From CAXTEJ01 sp964243295 (GTDB lineage: Bacteria; Actinomycetota; Actinomycetes; Actinomycetales; Angustibacteraceae), in the NCBI GenBank assembly GCA_964243295.1, contig CAXTEJ010000028.1, positions 1-44,280 of the forward strand: DNA of 44,280 nucleotides. The letters run 5' to 3'. Positions 23,885 to 32,253 of the stretch are shown here, one piece after another. The stretch's first letter is position 1. Each line of letters begins with the position of its first letter. The notes under the pieces were generated by a model that searched no databases, was not told the DNA's origin, and was given only the letters and a program-made list of their open reading frames with translations. The position numbers and the translations under genes are program-made.

Positions 23885-25720
23885 CTACCGTACGCCACTG
23901 CTATCCGAAAAAGCGCCGAAACCATTGGTTGCCATCTGAGTGACGGCTAGGCGCTGAAAACTTCCGTCAACACCTACTCCTGTCTCTCCGTTGACATTGG
24001 TTCCCCATGCCCAGCTGCGACCGTCGGCCGTCGTCGCGAAGCAGGTGAACTGGGCCACGCCGATGGTGACCGCCGAACTCAGTCGCGAAACAGGTGTTGG
24101 GACTGACTTCTCAATAGTTGTGCCGTCTCCGCAAGGCACCTGCCACGCAAAAACTGTTCCATCGTCGCGCAAGGCGAGCGCGCCTGAACCGCTGGGATAA
24201 GTTGCAATTTTCGTAATTCCGCGGAGATTCGGAACCCGTATGGGTTGCACGCTCCCATTTTTTCGCTTGGGGTCACCCAGTTGGCTTCGCGCTCCCCAGG
24301 CCCACACCGTGCCGTCACTGCGCAGCGCGAAGGCTGCGCCTAGCGTCGCGGAGATAGCGATGACTTGGTCGAGTCCAGCGACCAGTCTTGGTTTCGTACT
24401 GCTGATGCGGTTTCGCCCATTGCCAAGTTGGCCACTTGAGTTGTCACCCCAAGCCCACACATGGCCGTCGGCAGATAAGGCGTAGGCTGTATTGTAACCC
24501 GCTGCTACGTCCACGATTGTTGGCATGCCACTGAGTGGCGACGGCTGGTGACTGATCGTGGTGGCGTTGCCCAGTTGACCCTGATTGTTCGCCCCCCAAG
24601 CCCAGACTTTGCCGTCGGCAGAGACTGCGTAAGCGCTGTTACCGGCAGCAGCCACGGCGGTGACCTGAGGAATCGGCAAGGGTCGGGGTGTAAAATTCTG
24701 CAGCTTGGCATATCCAAGAGCCCCATCGAAGCCAGTCCCCCAACTGTAGACTGTGCCGTGGTCGTTGAGTGCGAAGAAGGTGCCATTACCTGTCGCTAGA
24801 GCGACTGTGTTTCTCACTCCAGTAGTTGTCGGCTTAACGCGGATGCCAACGGGTGTCAGAATGTCGCCTTTGCCCTTGACGATCGGGAAGGTACCCCAGT
24901 CGTAGACCGTTCCCGGACGTATCTGGTTGCGGTAAGTCGGTCCAGGAGTTCCCGTTGTTGTGCCCCACTTGTCGAGATTCTCCTGGATGGTCTCCCGCAA
25001 GGCGGATTTCCATAGCAATGACTTGGCCAAATATTGGCCAGGCACCGAGCCGTTGTGTGTGCCGATGAGTAGAAGTTCGTTGTTGTGATCTATAAGCACT
25101 GGCGCGCCACTGTCGCCGTGAGTCGGGGACCCGGTCACAGAATTCATTCGCAGAGTGTACTTTTGTTGAAGCTCGGCAATTCGCAAATCGGCGCGACGCA
25201 GTTCAGTGCTCCACGTGCCGTCTCCGCGTAATGTGTCGCTTAGCTGACCCCATCCAACAATTTGCACATTGGTCTTCTTGGGGAAGAGCTTTTTGTCCCA
25301 CGCTAGTCTCACTGGCTTAATGGCGAATATTGGCTTATCGAGCTTGACCAGTACAGGAGGCGATACGTCGGTCAGATCGCCAAACTTGATCTGGCTGACA
25401 ACCCGACGCTTCTCGCCGTTGTCACGGTCCTTGTTGAGAAGTCCGAACTCGATAGTCCCCCCAGAGCCACAGTGACCAATGGTAACGGCAAACTCGGGTG
25501 CCACCAAGGCGGCGGTACAGCCACCGCCGCTGGAAGTGATAAAGCGTCCGACGAAAGCGTACGGATTCACGGAAGGTGGAGCATCGTCGTAGACGCCACC
25601 GGGTACGATTTTGCCATCGACGACGGCGTTAGCAGACGGCGCAACGACCACGGGCATGGACGCAAATACTGCAAGGGCAGTGACTGTGCATACAATTCTA
25701 CGGCCGCCGCGGTATGTCAT
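23885..25720 (-). CDS. Secreted trypsin-like protease fused to an RCC1 beta-propeller
   Basis: The 611-residue protein has a signal peptide (about 1-32, ending SANA). A chymotrypsin-fold domain follows with H83 (TIGHCG), D128 (LVKLDKP) and S204 (HGDSGAPV) as the triad and C68/C84 as the likely disulfide. From about 265 to the end, repeated units such as SADGKVWAWGANNQGQLG and SADGHVWAWGDNSSGQLG form an RCC1-type propeller. The ribosome-binding site AGGGAGG is 5 nt from the ATG. Base composition is clearly lower in GC than all neighbours, and many A/T-ending codons are used, which suggests recent transfer. The propeller probably binds a surface ligand; the target is unknown. Confidence 0.88.
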   Translation of the reverse strand: MTYRGGRRIVCTVTALAVFASMPVVVAPSANAVVDGKIVPGGVYDDAPPSVNPYAFVGRFITSSGGGCTAALVAPEFAVTIGHCGSGGTIEFGLLNKDRDNGEKRRVVSQIKFGDLTDVSPPVLVKLDKPIFAIKPVRLAWDKKLFPKKTNVQIVGWGQLSDTLRGDGTWSTELRRADLRIAELQQKYTLRMNSVTGSPTHGDSGAPVLIDHNNELLLIGTHNGSVPGQYLAKSLLWKSALRETIQENLDKWGTTTGTPGPTYRNQIRPGTVYDWGTFPIVKGKGDILTPVGIRVKPTTTGVRNTVALATGNGTFFALNDHGTVYSWGTGFDGALGYAKLQNFTPRPLPIPQVTAVAAAGNSAYAVSADGKVWAWGANNQGQLGNATTISHQPSPLSGMPTIVDVAAGYNTAYALSADGHVWAWGDNSSGQLGNGRNRISSTKPRLVAGLDQVIAISATLGAAFALRSDGTVWAWGARSQLGDPKRKNGSVQPIRVPNLRGITKIATYPSGSGALALRDDGTVFAWQVPCGDGTTIEKSVPTPVSRLSSAVTIGVAQFTCFATTADGRSWAWGTNVNGETGVGVDGSFQRLAVTQMATNGFGAFSDSSGVR

Positions 25721-25762
25721 TACCGCCTCCCTAGCTACCCCGTATCTGCTAAAGGGGAAAGG

Positions 25763-26077
25763 CTAGTGCATCACAGTCTCTGTCGATAGTCCCCGGGCGC
25801 CAACGAGATCGCCCATGCTGCCCGGGCCTGGCCCACCGCCCAGGCGTGCTGCAGCAGCGGACGCGCCCCACACCGCGACGGTTGCGGCCACGGCCACCGT
25901 GACGGCGCCCGGTTCGGGGAGCCGGTTGGACTGACGCACGATAGACCGACCGACAATCGGGCGTCTCGCCGGCAGGGCGTCGCCGGCGGACAGGCCGATG
26001 GAGCGGCGGGTCGCCTGCTCGGCATCGTCGACGTCAGGAGCGGCTTGCTCGCGCGCTGCCGTTACGCGGGCTGCCAT
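25763..26077 (-). CDS. Small putative membrane protein
   Basis: A 104-residue frame with good third-position GC contains one hydrophobic segment (PGAVTVAVAATVAVWGASAA, about 65-85). It reads in the same direction as the protease gene, 42 bp upstream of it. There is no clear ribosome-binding site and no family is recognised. The frame is open further upstream to 26263. It could be a real short gene, or chance coding potential in a 900-bp gap that otherwise holds only the fragment at 26169. Confidence 0.4.
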   Translation of the reverse strand: MAARVTAAREQAAPDVDDAEQATRRSIGLSAGDALPARRPIVGRSIVRQSNRLPEPGAVTVAVAATVAVWGASAAAARLGGGPGPGSMGDLVGARGLSTETVMH

Positions 26078-26168
26078 GCTCGAGCGATGCGGATGGTGCC
26101 CCCCAGTGAGCGATCGTTGAACGGGACCGGTGTGGACACTTCGGTAACATCTTGCGCGAGGGGGCGGT

Positions 26169-26504
26169 CTAGACGTTGGCGCTGAGCTTTCGCAGTGGAA
26201 GGCCGGCCGGTGCTTCGGCGGGCGCGCGCAGCCGCTGCCGACGTCGTACCCGGCGGCAGTCACGCCTTGCTCCGCTTGACCAGGGGGGTAACGCCCTGAG
26301 CGGTGCTCGCAGCGGCACCGGCGCCAGCGCTGGTGCCGTGTGAACGGAGTACTCGGCGCGGATCTCGGCGGGTATTGCGTCGTCGCCCCGGAGGACCAGA
26401 ATGGCCGGCAGCCAGTTCGGCGTGCTCAGCCGCCAGGGGTCGTCGGGCGTGCCGGTACCGGTCGCCGTACCGCTGGGCACCCGCTCCATCGCCATGGTCA
26501 GCAT
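26169..26504 (-). pseudogene. Possible fragment of a DUF6855-like gene
   Basis: A 111-codon frame begins with residues containing GTGTPDDPWRLSTP. That resembles the opening of a family I know from memory with a GT.DDPW.L.TPPG start. The sequence after that point does not follow the family and becomes Arg/Pro-rich, as in a shifted frame. Assignment rests on 14 residues and is weak. Confidence 0.25.
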
Positions 26505-26621
26505 CGCTCCGTGCCGGACCTCACCGAGACCCTGCTGACCATGATGCTCCGGTGGAGCGCCCGGCCGACCGGATCGAGGCAGACTGCTGCCCGACAGCGA
26601 TCCAGGCCCGAGGAGGCTGAC

Positions 26622-27242
26622 GTGTACGTACCCGCGCACTTCGCCGCGGACGACGCCACGGTGCACGCGCTGCTGAGCGGCCTTGCTGCCGCCGACCTGG
26701 TGACCGCGACGCCCGACGGCCCGGTCGCGACGCTCCTCCCGCTGCTGCACGACGCGTCCGTCGGCGCGCACGGCGCCCTGCTCGGGCACGTAGCGCGCAC
26801 CAACCCCCAGTGGCGGCAGCCGGTGCTCGGCGAGGCCCTGGTCGTCGTGCGCGGCCCGGACGCCTACGTCTCACCCGACTGGTACGCCAGCAAGGCCGAG
26901 CACGGGCGCGTGGTGCCCACCTGGGACTACCTGACTGCGCACGTCTACGGCCGCCTGGTCGTGCACGACGACCCCGCCTGGGTCGAGGACGTCGTCCGCC
27001 GGCTCACCGATCGCCACGAAGCAGCCTCACCGCGGCCCTGGTCGGTCGACGACGCACCCCGGCTCTTCGTCGAGGGCCAGCTGCGGGCGATCGTCGGCGT
27101 CGAGGTCGTCATCACCCGCGTCGAGTCCAAGGCCAAGCTCAGCCAGAACCGGCCGGCCGCGGACGTCGACGGCGTGATCGCCGGGCTCGAGGAGCGCGGC
27201 GAGCAGGCGGCCGCCGACGCCGTCCGGGCGGCCCGCCGCTGA
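26622..27242 (+). CDS. FMN-binding negative transcriptional regulator, PaiB family
   Basis: The 206-residue protein starts MYVPAHFAADD from a GTG preceded by AGGAGG at 5 nt, the best ribosome-binding site in the area. HVARTNPQW, VVRGPDAYVSPDWYASK, VPTWDYLTAHVYG and SQNRPAADVDGVIAGLEERG are the conserved PaiB blocks. The frame is open upstream to 26340, but without family similarity. Family knowledge: Bacillus PaiB represses sporulation and degradative enzyme genes, and many relatives bind flavin. The role here is unknown. It is convergent with a small gene on the minus strand. Confidence 0.9.
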   Translation: MYVPAHFAADDATVHALLSGLAAADLVTATPDGPVATLLPLLHDASVGAHGALLGHVARTNPQWRQPVLGEALVVVRGPDAYVSPDWYASKAEHGRVVPTWDYLTAHVYGRLVVHDDPAWVEDVVRRLTDRHEAASPRPWSVDDAPRLFVEGQLRAIVGVEVVITRVESKAKLSQNRPAADVDGVIAGLEERGEQAAADAVRAARR

Positions 27243-27261
27243 GCGCAGCCAGAGCCCGAGC

Positions 27262-27525
27262 TCAGGCCGTGAGCGTCAGCTGGGCCGGCCGCTCGTCGTC
27301 GACAGCCGCACGACGGGGCGCCGGGTGCTCGACGAGCGCGAGCACCCGCGAGGCCATGAAGCGCGCGGTGCGGACCGCCGTACCGCCGCGCGTGGTCTCG
27401 GTGACGTCGACGAAGCCGCGGGCGTGGGAGATCTCGACCCGGCGCCCGGCTCGCGTCGCCTCGATCGTGTAGGTGCGCGTCGCGCCACCGGCGTCGATCA
27501 CGACCTCGACTGCGTCACCCTTCAC
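27262..27525 (-). CDS. Small hypothetical protein
   Basis: The 87-residue protein is mostly beta-strand in character (EVVIDAGGATRTYTIEAT, GRRVEISHARGFVDVTE), ending in a polar tail. The GTG at 27525 is chosen because AGGAGG lies 5 nt upstream. No family is recognised. It sits between the paiB stop and the pheA stop and reads in the pheA direction. Confidence 0.6.
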   Translation of the reverse strand: MKGDAVEVVIDAGGATRTYTIEATRAGRRVEISHARGFVDVTETTRGGTAVRTARFMASRVLALVEHPAPRRAAVDDERPAQLTLTA

Positions 27526-27680
27526 GACTGCCTCCTGCTGCCCGGCCCGGTGCACGCTCACGGGTCGGCGGGTGCCGACGCCGCGGTGCGGGGCCACCAG
27601 TGACAACACCGCGGCGGCGCCCGCGCATCCCGGCGGCGGAGCGTCGTCCGGGAGTTCGCCCGGACGCCCGCGGCCCGGCG

Positions 27681-28616
27681 TCAGGGTTCTGTGCGGCCCT
27701 CGCGCAGGTCGTCCAGCCACTGCCGGGCCCGCTCGAACGCCGGCTCGCTCGTGCTGGCCGCGACGTCGGCACGCACGCCGTCGGCGCGCGGGTAGGAGCC
27801 GAGGAACCGGATGCCGCTGCTCGTGCGGTGCAGGCCCATCAGGGCCTCGGCGACGCGCGCCTCGAGGGCGTGGCCCTCGCAGTCCATCGAGAAGCAGTAG
27901 CGGCCGAGGGCGTCGCCGGTGGGCCGCGACTCGATGCGGGTCAGGTTGATGCCGCGGGTGGCGAACTGCTCCAGCAGCTCGAGCAGGCCGCCGGGGTGGT
28001 CATCGTGCTGGAACACCACGACGCTCGTCTTGTCGGCGCCGGACGGCGGCTGCAGCGGGCCAGGACGGCTGACCAGCACGAAGCGCGTCACCGCGGCGGC
28101 GTTGTCACCGACGTCCTCGGCGAGCACCGGCAGCCCGAAGCGCTCGGCCGCGAGCGGCGAGCACAGCGCCGCGTCGTACGGCACGGGGTCGGTGCCCGCG
28201 AGGCCCTCGGCGGCGGCCGCGGTCGACAGCGCCGGCACGTAGGTCGCGGCGGGCAGGTGGACGCCGACCCAGCCGCGGCACTGCGCCCAGCCGTGCGGGT
28301 GCGAGGCCACCCGGCGCACGTCGTCCAGCGTGGTGCCGGGGCGCGCGGCGAGCACGAACGTGATGGGCACGAGCATCTCGCGCACCACCTGCAGGGGGGT
28401 GCCGCTGCCGAGGGAGTCGAGCGTCTGGGGAACACCGCCCTCGACCGAGTTCTCGATGGGGACGACGGCCCGGTCGGCCTCGCCGCGGCGCACCGCGGTC
28501 AGCGCCGCGTCGACGCTTGCGAGCGGCACCAGCTGGTCTGCGCCTTCGCAGCCCGCCACCTGCAGCGCGGCGGCCTCGGTGAAGGTGCCGCTCGGACCGA
28601 GGTAGACGTACCTCAT
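27681..28616 (-). CDS. pheA: Prephenate dehydratase
   Basis: The 311-residue protein has the monofunctional prephenate dehydratase layout. The catalytic domain starts MRYVYLGPSGTFTEAA, with PIENSVEGG and VTRFVLVS (the catalytic Thr in TRF). It is followed by a C-terminal ACT domain (TSVVVFQHDDHPGGLLELLE, NLTRIESRP) that binds phenylalanine for feedback inhibition. It converts prephenate to phenylpyruvate. It is divergent from larB. In other actinobacteria pheA often lies just upstream of serS; here about 7.7 kb separate the two. Confidence 0.95.
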   Translation of the reverse strand: MRYVYLGPSGTFTEAAALQVAGCEGADQLVPLASVDAALTAVRRGEADRAVVPIENSVEGGVPQTLDSLGSGTPLQVVREMLVPITFVLAARPGTTLDDVRRVASHPHGWAQCRGWVGVHLPAATYVPALSTAAAAEGLAGTDPVPYDAALCSPLAAERFGLPVLAEDVGDNAAAVTRFVLVSRPGPLQPPSGADKTSVVVFQHDDHPGGLLELLEQFATRGINLTRIESRPTGDALGRYCFSMDCEGHALEARVAEALMGLHRTSSGIRFLGSYPRADGVRADVAASTSEPAFERARQWLDDLREGRTEP

Positions 28617-28706
28617 CGCGGCTGGGGGGTCGGCACGCCCGCACCCTAGCGTCGGTGCCGTGGCCGGGTGCGGCAGCCCGCGTCGGCGGCGTCCTAGGCT
28701 CGGCCT

Positions 28707-29432
28707 GTGCCCGAGCAGCCTCCTGCCCCCCGCGACGCCGCCACCCCCACGGGTGCGGACGGCTACCTCGACCTGGGCTGGGCGCGCCTCGACACCGACC
28801 GCGTGCGCCGCACCGGTGACGCCGAGGTCGTCTACGGCCGCGGCAAGACCCCCGCCCAGGTCGTCGCCGCGCTCGGCGCCCTGGCGCAGCGCCACCCCGA
28901 CCGCGCCGTGCTCGCGACCCGCCTGGAGGGGGCCGCTCGCGCCGCGGTGCGCGAGGAGCTGCCCGACGCGCAGGTCAGCGACGTCGGCCGCACCGCGGTG
29001 CTCGGGCCGGTGCCGCCGCCGCGCGGTCTGGTGCTCGTCGTCGCGGCCGGGACGACGGACGGCCCGGTGGCCGCGGAGGCCGCGGTGACCGCGCGCGTCC
29101 ACGGCGCCGGCGTCCAGCGCATCGACGACGTCGGCGTCGCCGGCCTGCACCGCCTGCTCGCCGTCGCCGACCGGCTCGACGACGCCGACGCGCTCGTCGT
29201 GGTCGCGGGCATGGAGGGTGCGCTGCCGAGCGTGGTCGGCGGGCTCACCGGGGTGCCGCTCGTGGCCGTGCCCACGAGCACCGGCTACGGCACCGGCGCC
29301 GGCGGGTACGCCGCGGTGCTGGCGATGCTCAACTCCTGCGCGCCCGGCGTCGTGGTCGTCAACGTCGACAACGGGTACGGCGCCGGCGTCCACGCCGCGC
29401 GCATCGCCCGCCGGGCGGCGCCGCGCGGCTGA
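28707..29432 (+). CDS. larB: LarB, nickel-pincer cofactor biosynthesis carboxylase/hydrolase
   Basis: The 241-residue protein has the AIR-carboxylase-like (PurE) fold of LarB: DTDRVRRTGDAEVVYGRGKT near the N terminus, then VVAAGTTDGPVAAEAAVTA, VVAGMEGALPSVVGGL and VPTSTGYGTGAGGYAAVLAM. LarB carboxylates and hydrolyses nicotinic acid adenine dinucleotide in the first step of nickel-pincer nucleotide synthesis. larC lies two genes downstream; larA and larE are not in the window. The start is GTG. Confidence 0.93.
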   Translation: MPEQPPAPRDAATPTGADGYLDLGWARLDTDRVRRTGDAEVVYGRGKTPAQVVAALGALAQRHPDRAVLATRLEGAARAAVREELPDAQVSDVGRTAVLGPVPPPRGLVLVVAAGTTDGPVAAEAAVTARVHGAGVQRIDDVGVAGLHRLLAVADRLDDADALVVVAGMEGALPSVVGGLTGVPLVAVPTSTGYGTGAGGYAAVLAMLNSCAPGVVVVNVDNGYGAGVHAARIARRAAPRG

Positions 29433-29652
29433 CGGTGCCGGGAGTCCGCTGGGTCGAAGCGACGCGGGCTGACGACCACACCGACATGCAGGAGCCGGCC
29501 CGAAGCGGTCGAGCCGTGCTCAGCGGCCGGCCCCGACGATGGTCGCGCATGTTCGTGGCGGAGACGGCGACCACGAGCCGGGGCTGGCCCAGCGGTCAAC
29601 GACGCGCCGCATGTCGCCGTGATCCGGCGCCCCGGTGTGGTCTGGTGGGTCC

Positions 29653-30090
29653 GTGAGCGGGACAGACGGCCTCGAGATCTCGACCGATCCCAGCCGGCTC
29701 GACCTCGAGCGGGTGCACGGCTGGCTGTCGACCGACGCCTACTGGGCGCTGGGCCGCAGCCGCGAGACCGTCCGCCGGTCGATCGACGGCTCGGTGAACT
29801 TCGGCGTGTACGACTCGGGGGAGCAGGTCGCGTACGCCCGCGTCGTCACCGACCGCGCGACCTTCGCCTGGCTGTGCGACGTGTACGTCGCCCGGTCCCA
29901 CCGCGGTCGAGGTGTCGGGACGTGGCTGGCGAGCGCCGTCCGCGACCAGCTGGAGCCCTACGGCGTCACGCGGATCCTGCTCCAGACGGCGGACGCGCAC
30001 GGGGTCTACGCCCGGGTCGGCTTCGTGCCCCTGCCCGATCCGGCCAGGATGATGGTCCTGTCGCCGCAGAGCCGGCCCCCGACCTCCTGA
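29653..30090 (+). CDS. GNAT-family N-acetyltransferase
   Basis: The 145-residue protein has the acetyl-CoA pyrophosphate-binding motif VARSHRGRGVGTWLASAV (about 80-97) and the C-terminal YARVGF block. The GTG at 29653 is preferred over an in-frame GTG at 29635. It lies between larB and larC in the same direction but with 220 bp upstream and 96 bp downstream, so membership in a lar operon is uncertain. The substrate is unknown. Confidence 0.85.
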   Translation: MSGTDGLEISTDPSRLDLERVHGWLSTDAYWALGRSRETVRRSIDGSVNFGVYDSGEQVAYARVVTDRATFAWLCDVYVARSHRGRGVGTWLASAVRDQLEPYGVTRILLQTADAHGVYARVGFVPLPDPARMMVLSPQSRPPTS

Positions 30091-30186
30091 CGACGCGGTC
30101 TCGCGAGCTCGGGTGGGAGCCTTGCGCTGACCAGCCGCGGCTCGGAGACGCAGGGCGCGCCTCGCGCGGGGCCTACGCTCGACGCC

Positions 30187-31569
30187 GTGCCCGACGCCCC
30201 GATCGCTGCTGCACGCCCGCGGGTGGTGTGGGTCGACGCCTCCAGCGGGGCGAGCGGCGACATGCTGCTGGGCGCGCTGCACGAGGCGGGCGTGCCGGCG
30301 CCGGTGATGGCCGCCGCCGCGGCCGCGGTCGCACCGGTGGGGCTCGAGCTCGGCCACGAGGTGCGGCGCGGTTTCCGGGTCGGCAGGGCCAGCGTGACGT
30401 CGTCCGAGCAGCACCCGCCGCATCGCACCTGGGCCGACGTGCGGGCGCTGCTGGACGCCGCCGAGCTGGACGAGCGCGTGCGCGCCACGGCGCACCGGGC
30501 GTTCGAGCGGCTGGCGCAGGCCGAGGGCGCCGTGCACGGCACCAGCCCGGACGACGTGCACTTCCACGAGGTGGGCGCCCACGACGCCATCGGCGACGTC
30601 GTCGGGGTCTGCGCCGGGTTCGCTCACCTGGGAGGGCGCGTGCACGTCGGGCCGATCGCGCTCGGCGGTGGCACGGCACGGGCCGGTCACGGCGTGATCC
30701 CCGTCCCGGTGCCGGCGGTGCTGGCCCTGCTCACCGGGTCGGGCGCACCCGCGCACGGCGGCCCGGTCGACGTCGAGCTGTGCACGCCGACCGGCGCCGC
30801 GCTGCTGCTGACGCTCGCCGACGCCTTCGGGCCCATGCCCGCCATGACCGTGGACGCCGTGGGCCTCGGCGCGGGCACCCGCGCGCTGCCCGACCGGCTG
30901 GGGGCGCTGCGGCTGGTCGTCGGCACCGCCGCCGAGTCGGCGCCGGCGCCCGTGGTGACCGCCGACGCCGGCTCCGCCATGGTCCTGGAGACCAACGTCG
31001 ACGACCTCGACCCGCGGGTGTGGCCGCACGTGCTGGCCGAGCTGATGGCCGCCGGGGCCTCCGATGCGTGGCTCACCCCGATCCTGATGAAGAAGGGCCG
31101 GCCCGCCCACTCGCTGCACGTGCTGTGCCCGGACGACGGGGCGGTCCGCGAGCGGCTGCGCACCGTCGTCCTCACCCACAGCACGGCCATCGGCCTGCGC
31201 GAGCACGCCGTCGCCAAGACCGCGCTGCCCCGCACCCAGGTGCAGGTGGACGTCGGCGGGCGGGCGGTGCGGGTCAAGCTGGCGCTCGTCGGGGGCACGG
31301 TCGTCAACGCCATGCCCGAGCACGACGACGTGGCCGCCGCCGCGGCGGCCCTGGGCCTGCCGGTCAAGGTGGCGCTCGCGAGGGCCGCGGCAGCCGCCGC
31401 CGGACTGCTGGGCGCGAGCGCGCCCGCCGCCCTCACCACCGACCCGGTCCGCGCCGCCGCAGCCGACGACGACCACGACCACGACCACGACGAAGCGGAC
31501 GACCACGACGAAGCGGACGACGACGACGGAGCGGACGAGGACGAGGACCCGCCATGGCGCTCGACCTGA
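30187..31569 (+). CDS. larC: LarC, nickel-insertion protein for the nickel-pincer cofactor
   Basis: The 460-residue protein is LarC in one uninterrupted frame; in Lactobacillus it needs a programmed frameshift. Family blocks are VDASSGASGDMLLGALHEAG, FHEVGAHDAIGDVVG, HGVIPVPVPAVLALL, ETNVDDLDPRVWPHVLAELM and ILMKKGRPAHSLHVLC. LarC is a CTP-dependent enzyme that places nickel in the cofactor. The last 30 or so residues are an Asp/His/Glu-rich tail with repeated DH and EAD units, a plausible metal store. It overlaps the next gene by 16 nt. Confidence 0.93.
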   Translation: MPDAPIAAARPRVVWVDASSGASGDMLLGALHEAGVPAPVMAAAAAAVAPVGLELGHEVRRGFRVGRASVTSSEQHPPHRTWADVRALLDAAELDERVRATAHRAFERLAQAEGAVHGTSPDDVHFHEVGAHDAIGDVVGVCAGFAHLGGRVHVGPIALGGGTARAGHGVIPVPVPAVLALLTGSGAPAHGGPVDVELCTPTGAALLLTLADAFGPMPAMTVDAVGLGAGTRALPDRLGALRLVVGTAAESAPAPVVTADAGSAMVLETNVDDLDPRVWPHVLAELMAAGASDAWLTPILMKKGRPAHSLHVLCPDDGAVRERLRTVVLTHSTAIGLREHAVAKTALPRTQVQVDVGGRAVRVKLALVGGTVVNAMPEHDDVAAAAAALGLPVKVALARAAAAAAGLLGASAPAALTTDPVRAAAADDDHDHDHDEADDHDEADDDDGADEDEDPPWRST

Positions 31570-32177
31570 CCGTCGCCCTGACGGCCCTGCTGCTCATCGT
31601 GCCGGTCGAGCTGCCCGACAAGACGTTCGTGGCCACGCTCGTGCTGGCCACGCGGTACCGCCCGCTGCTGGTGTGGATCGGCGTCGGCCTCGCCTTCTTG
31701 GTGCAGACGCTGGTCGCGGTGACCGCGGGCGGCCTGATCTCGCGGCTGCCCCACCGGCCGGTCGTCGCGGTCGCGGCGCTGCTGTTCCTCGTCGGCGGCG
31801 TCGTGCTGCTGCGCGGGGCGGCGAAGGCCGACGAGGAGGGGGAGGAGGCGGAGGCGGAGGTCGAGGGGCAGGTGCGTCCGGGCACCACGGGGCTGCGGGC
31901 GGTCGGCGCGAGCTTCGGCATCCTGTTCCTCGCCGAGTGGGGTGACCTGTCGCAGCTGCTGACCGCCGGGATGGTCGTGCGCACCAAGGAGCCGCTGTCG
32001 GTCTTCGTCGGCGCCTACCTCGGCCTGCTGCTCGTCTCCGGGCTCGGGGCGCTGCTCGGCCGGGCGCTGCTGCGCCGGATGCGGCTGAGCACGATCCGCC
32101 GGGTCGGCGGTGGTATCTGCCTGCTGCTCGCCGTCCTCAGCGGCCTGCAGGGGCTGGGCGTCGACCTGCCGCTGTGA
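31554..32177 (+). CDS. GDT1/TMEM165 (UPF0016) family cation transporter
   Basis: The 207-residue membrane protein has two halves of three helices each, carrying the two acidic signature motifs ELPDKT (Pro replaces the usual Gly) and EWGDLS. The halves are joined by a charged loop rich in Glu. Characterised family members exchange Mn2+ or Ca2+ for H+. The ATG lies within the end of larC (16-nt overlap), so expression is coupled to a nickel-cofactor enzyme. Whether it moves Mn, Ca or another divalent metal cannot be told from sequence. Confidence 0.88.
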   Translation: MALDLTVALTALLLIVPVELPDKTFVATLVLATRYRPLLVWIGVGLAFLVQTLVAVTAGGLISRLPHRPVVAVAALLFLVGGVVLLRGAAKADEEGEEAEAEVEGQVRPGTTGLRAVGASFGILFLAEWGDLSQLLTAGMVVRTKEPLSVFVGAYLGLLLVSGLGALLGRALLRRMRLSTIRRVGGGICLLLAVLSGLQGLGVDLPL

Positions 32178-32253
32178 CGGGGCTGTGCCAGACGGGATGG
32201 CGACCAGTCACGGCCCCGCATGATCCACGCACCGGGGGGCATCGGTAGGAAAC

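Noticed and set aside
28617..28706. Nickel or phenylalanine riboswitch between pheA and larB
   Set aside because: The 90-bp gap shows no conserved riboswitch elements, and both genes have close upstream starts.
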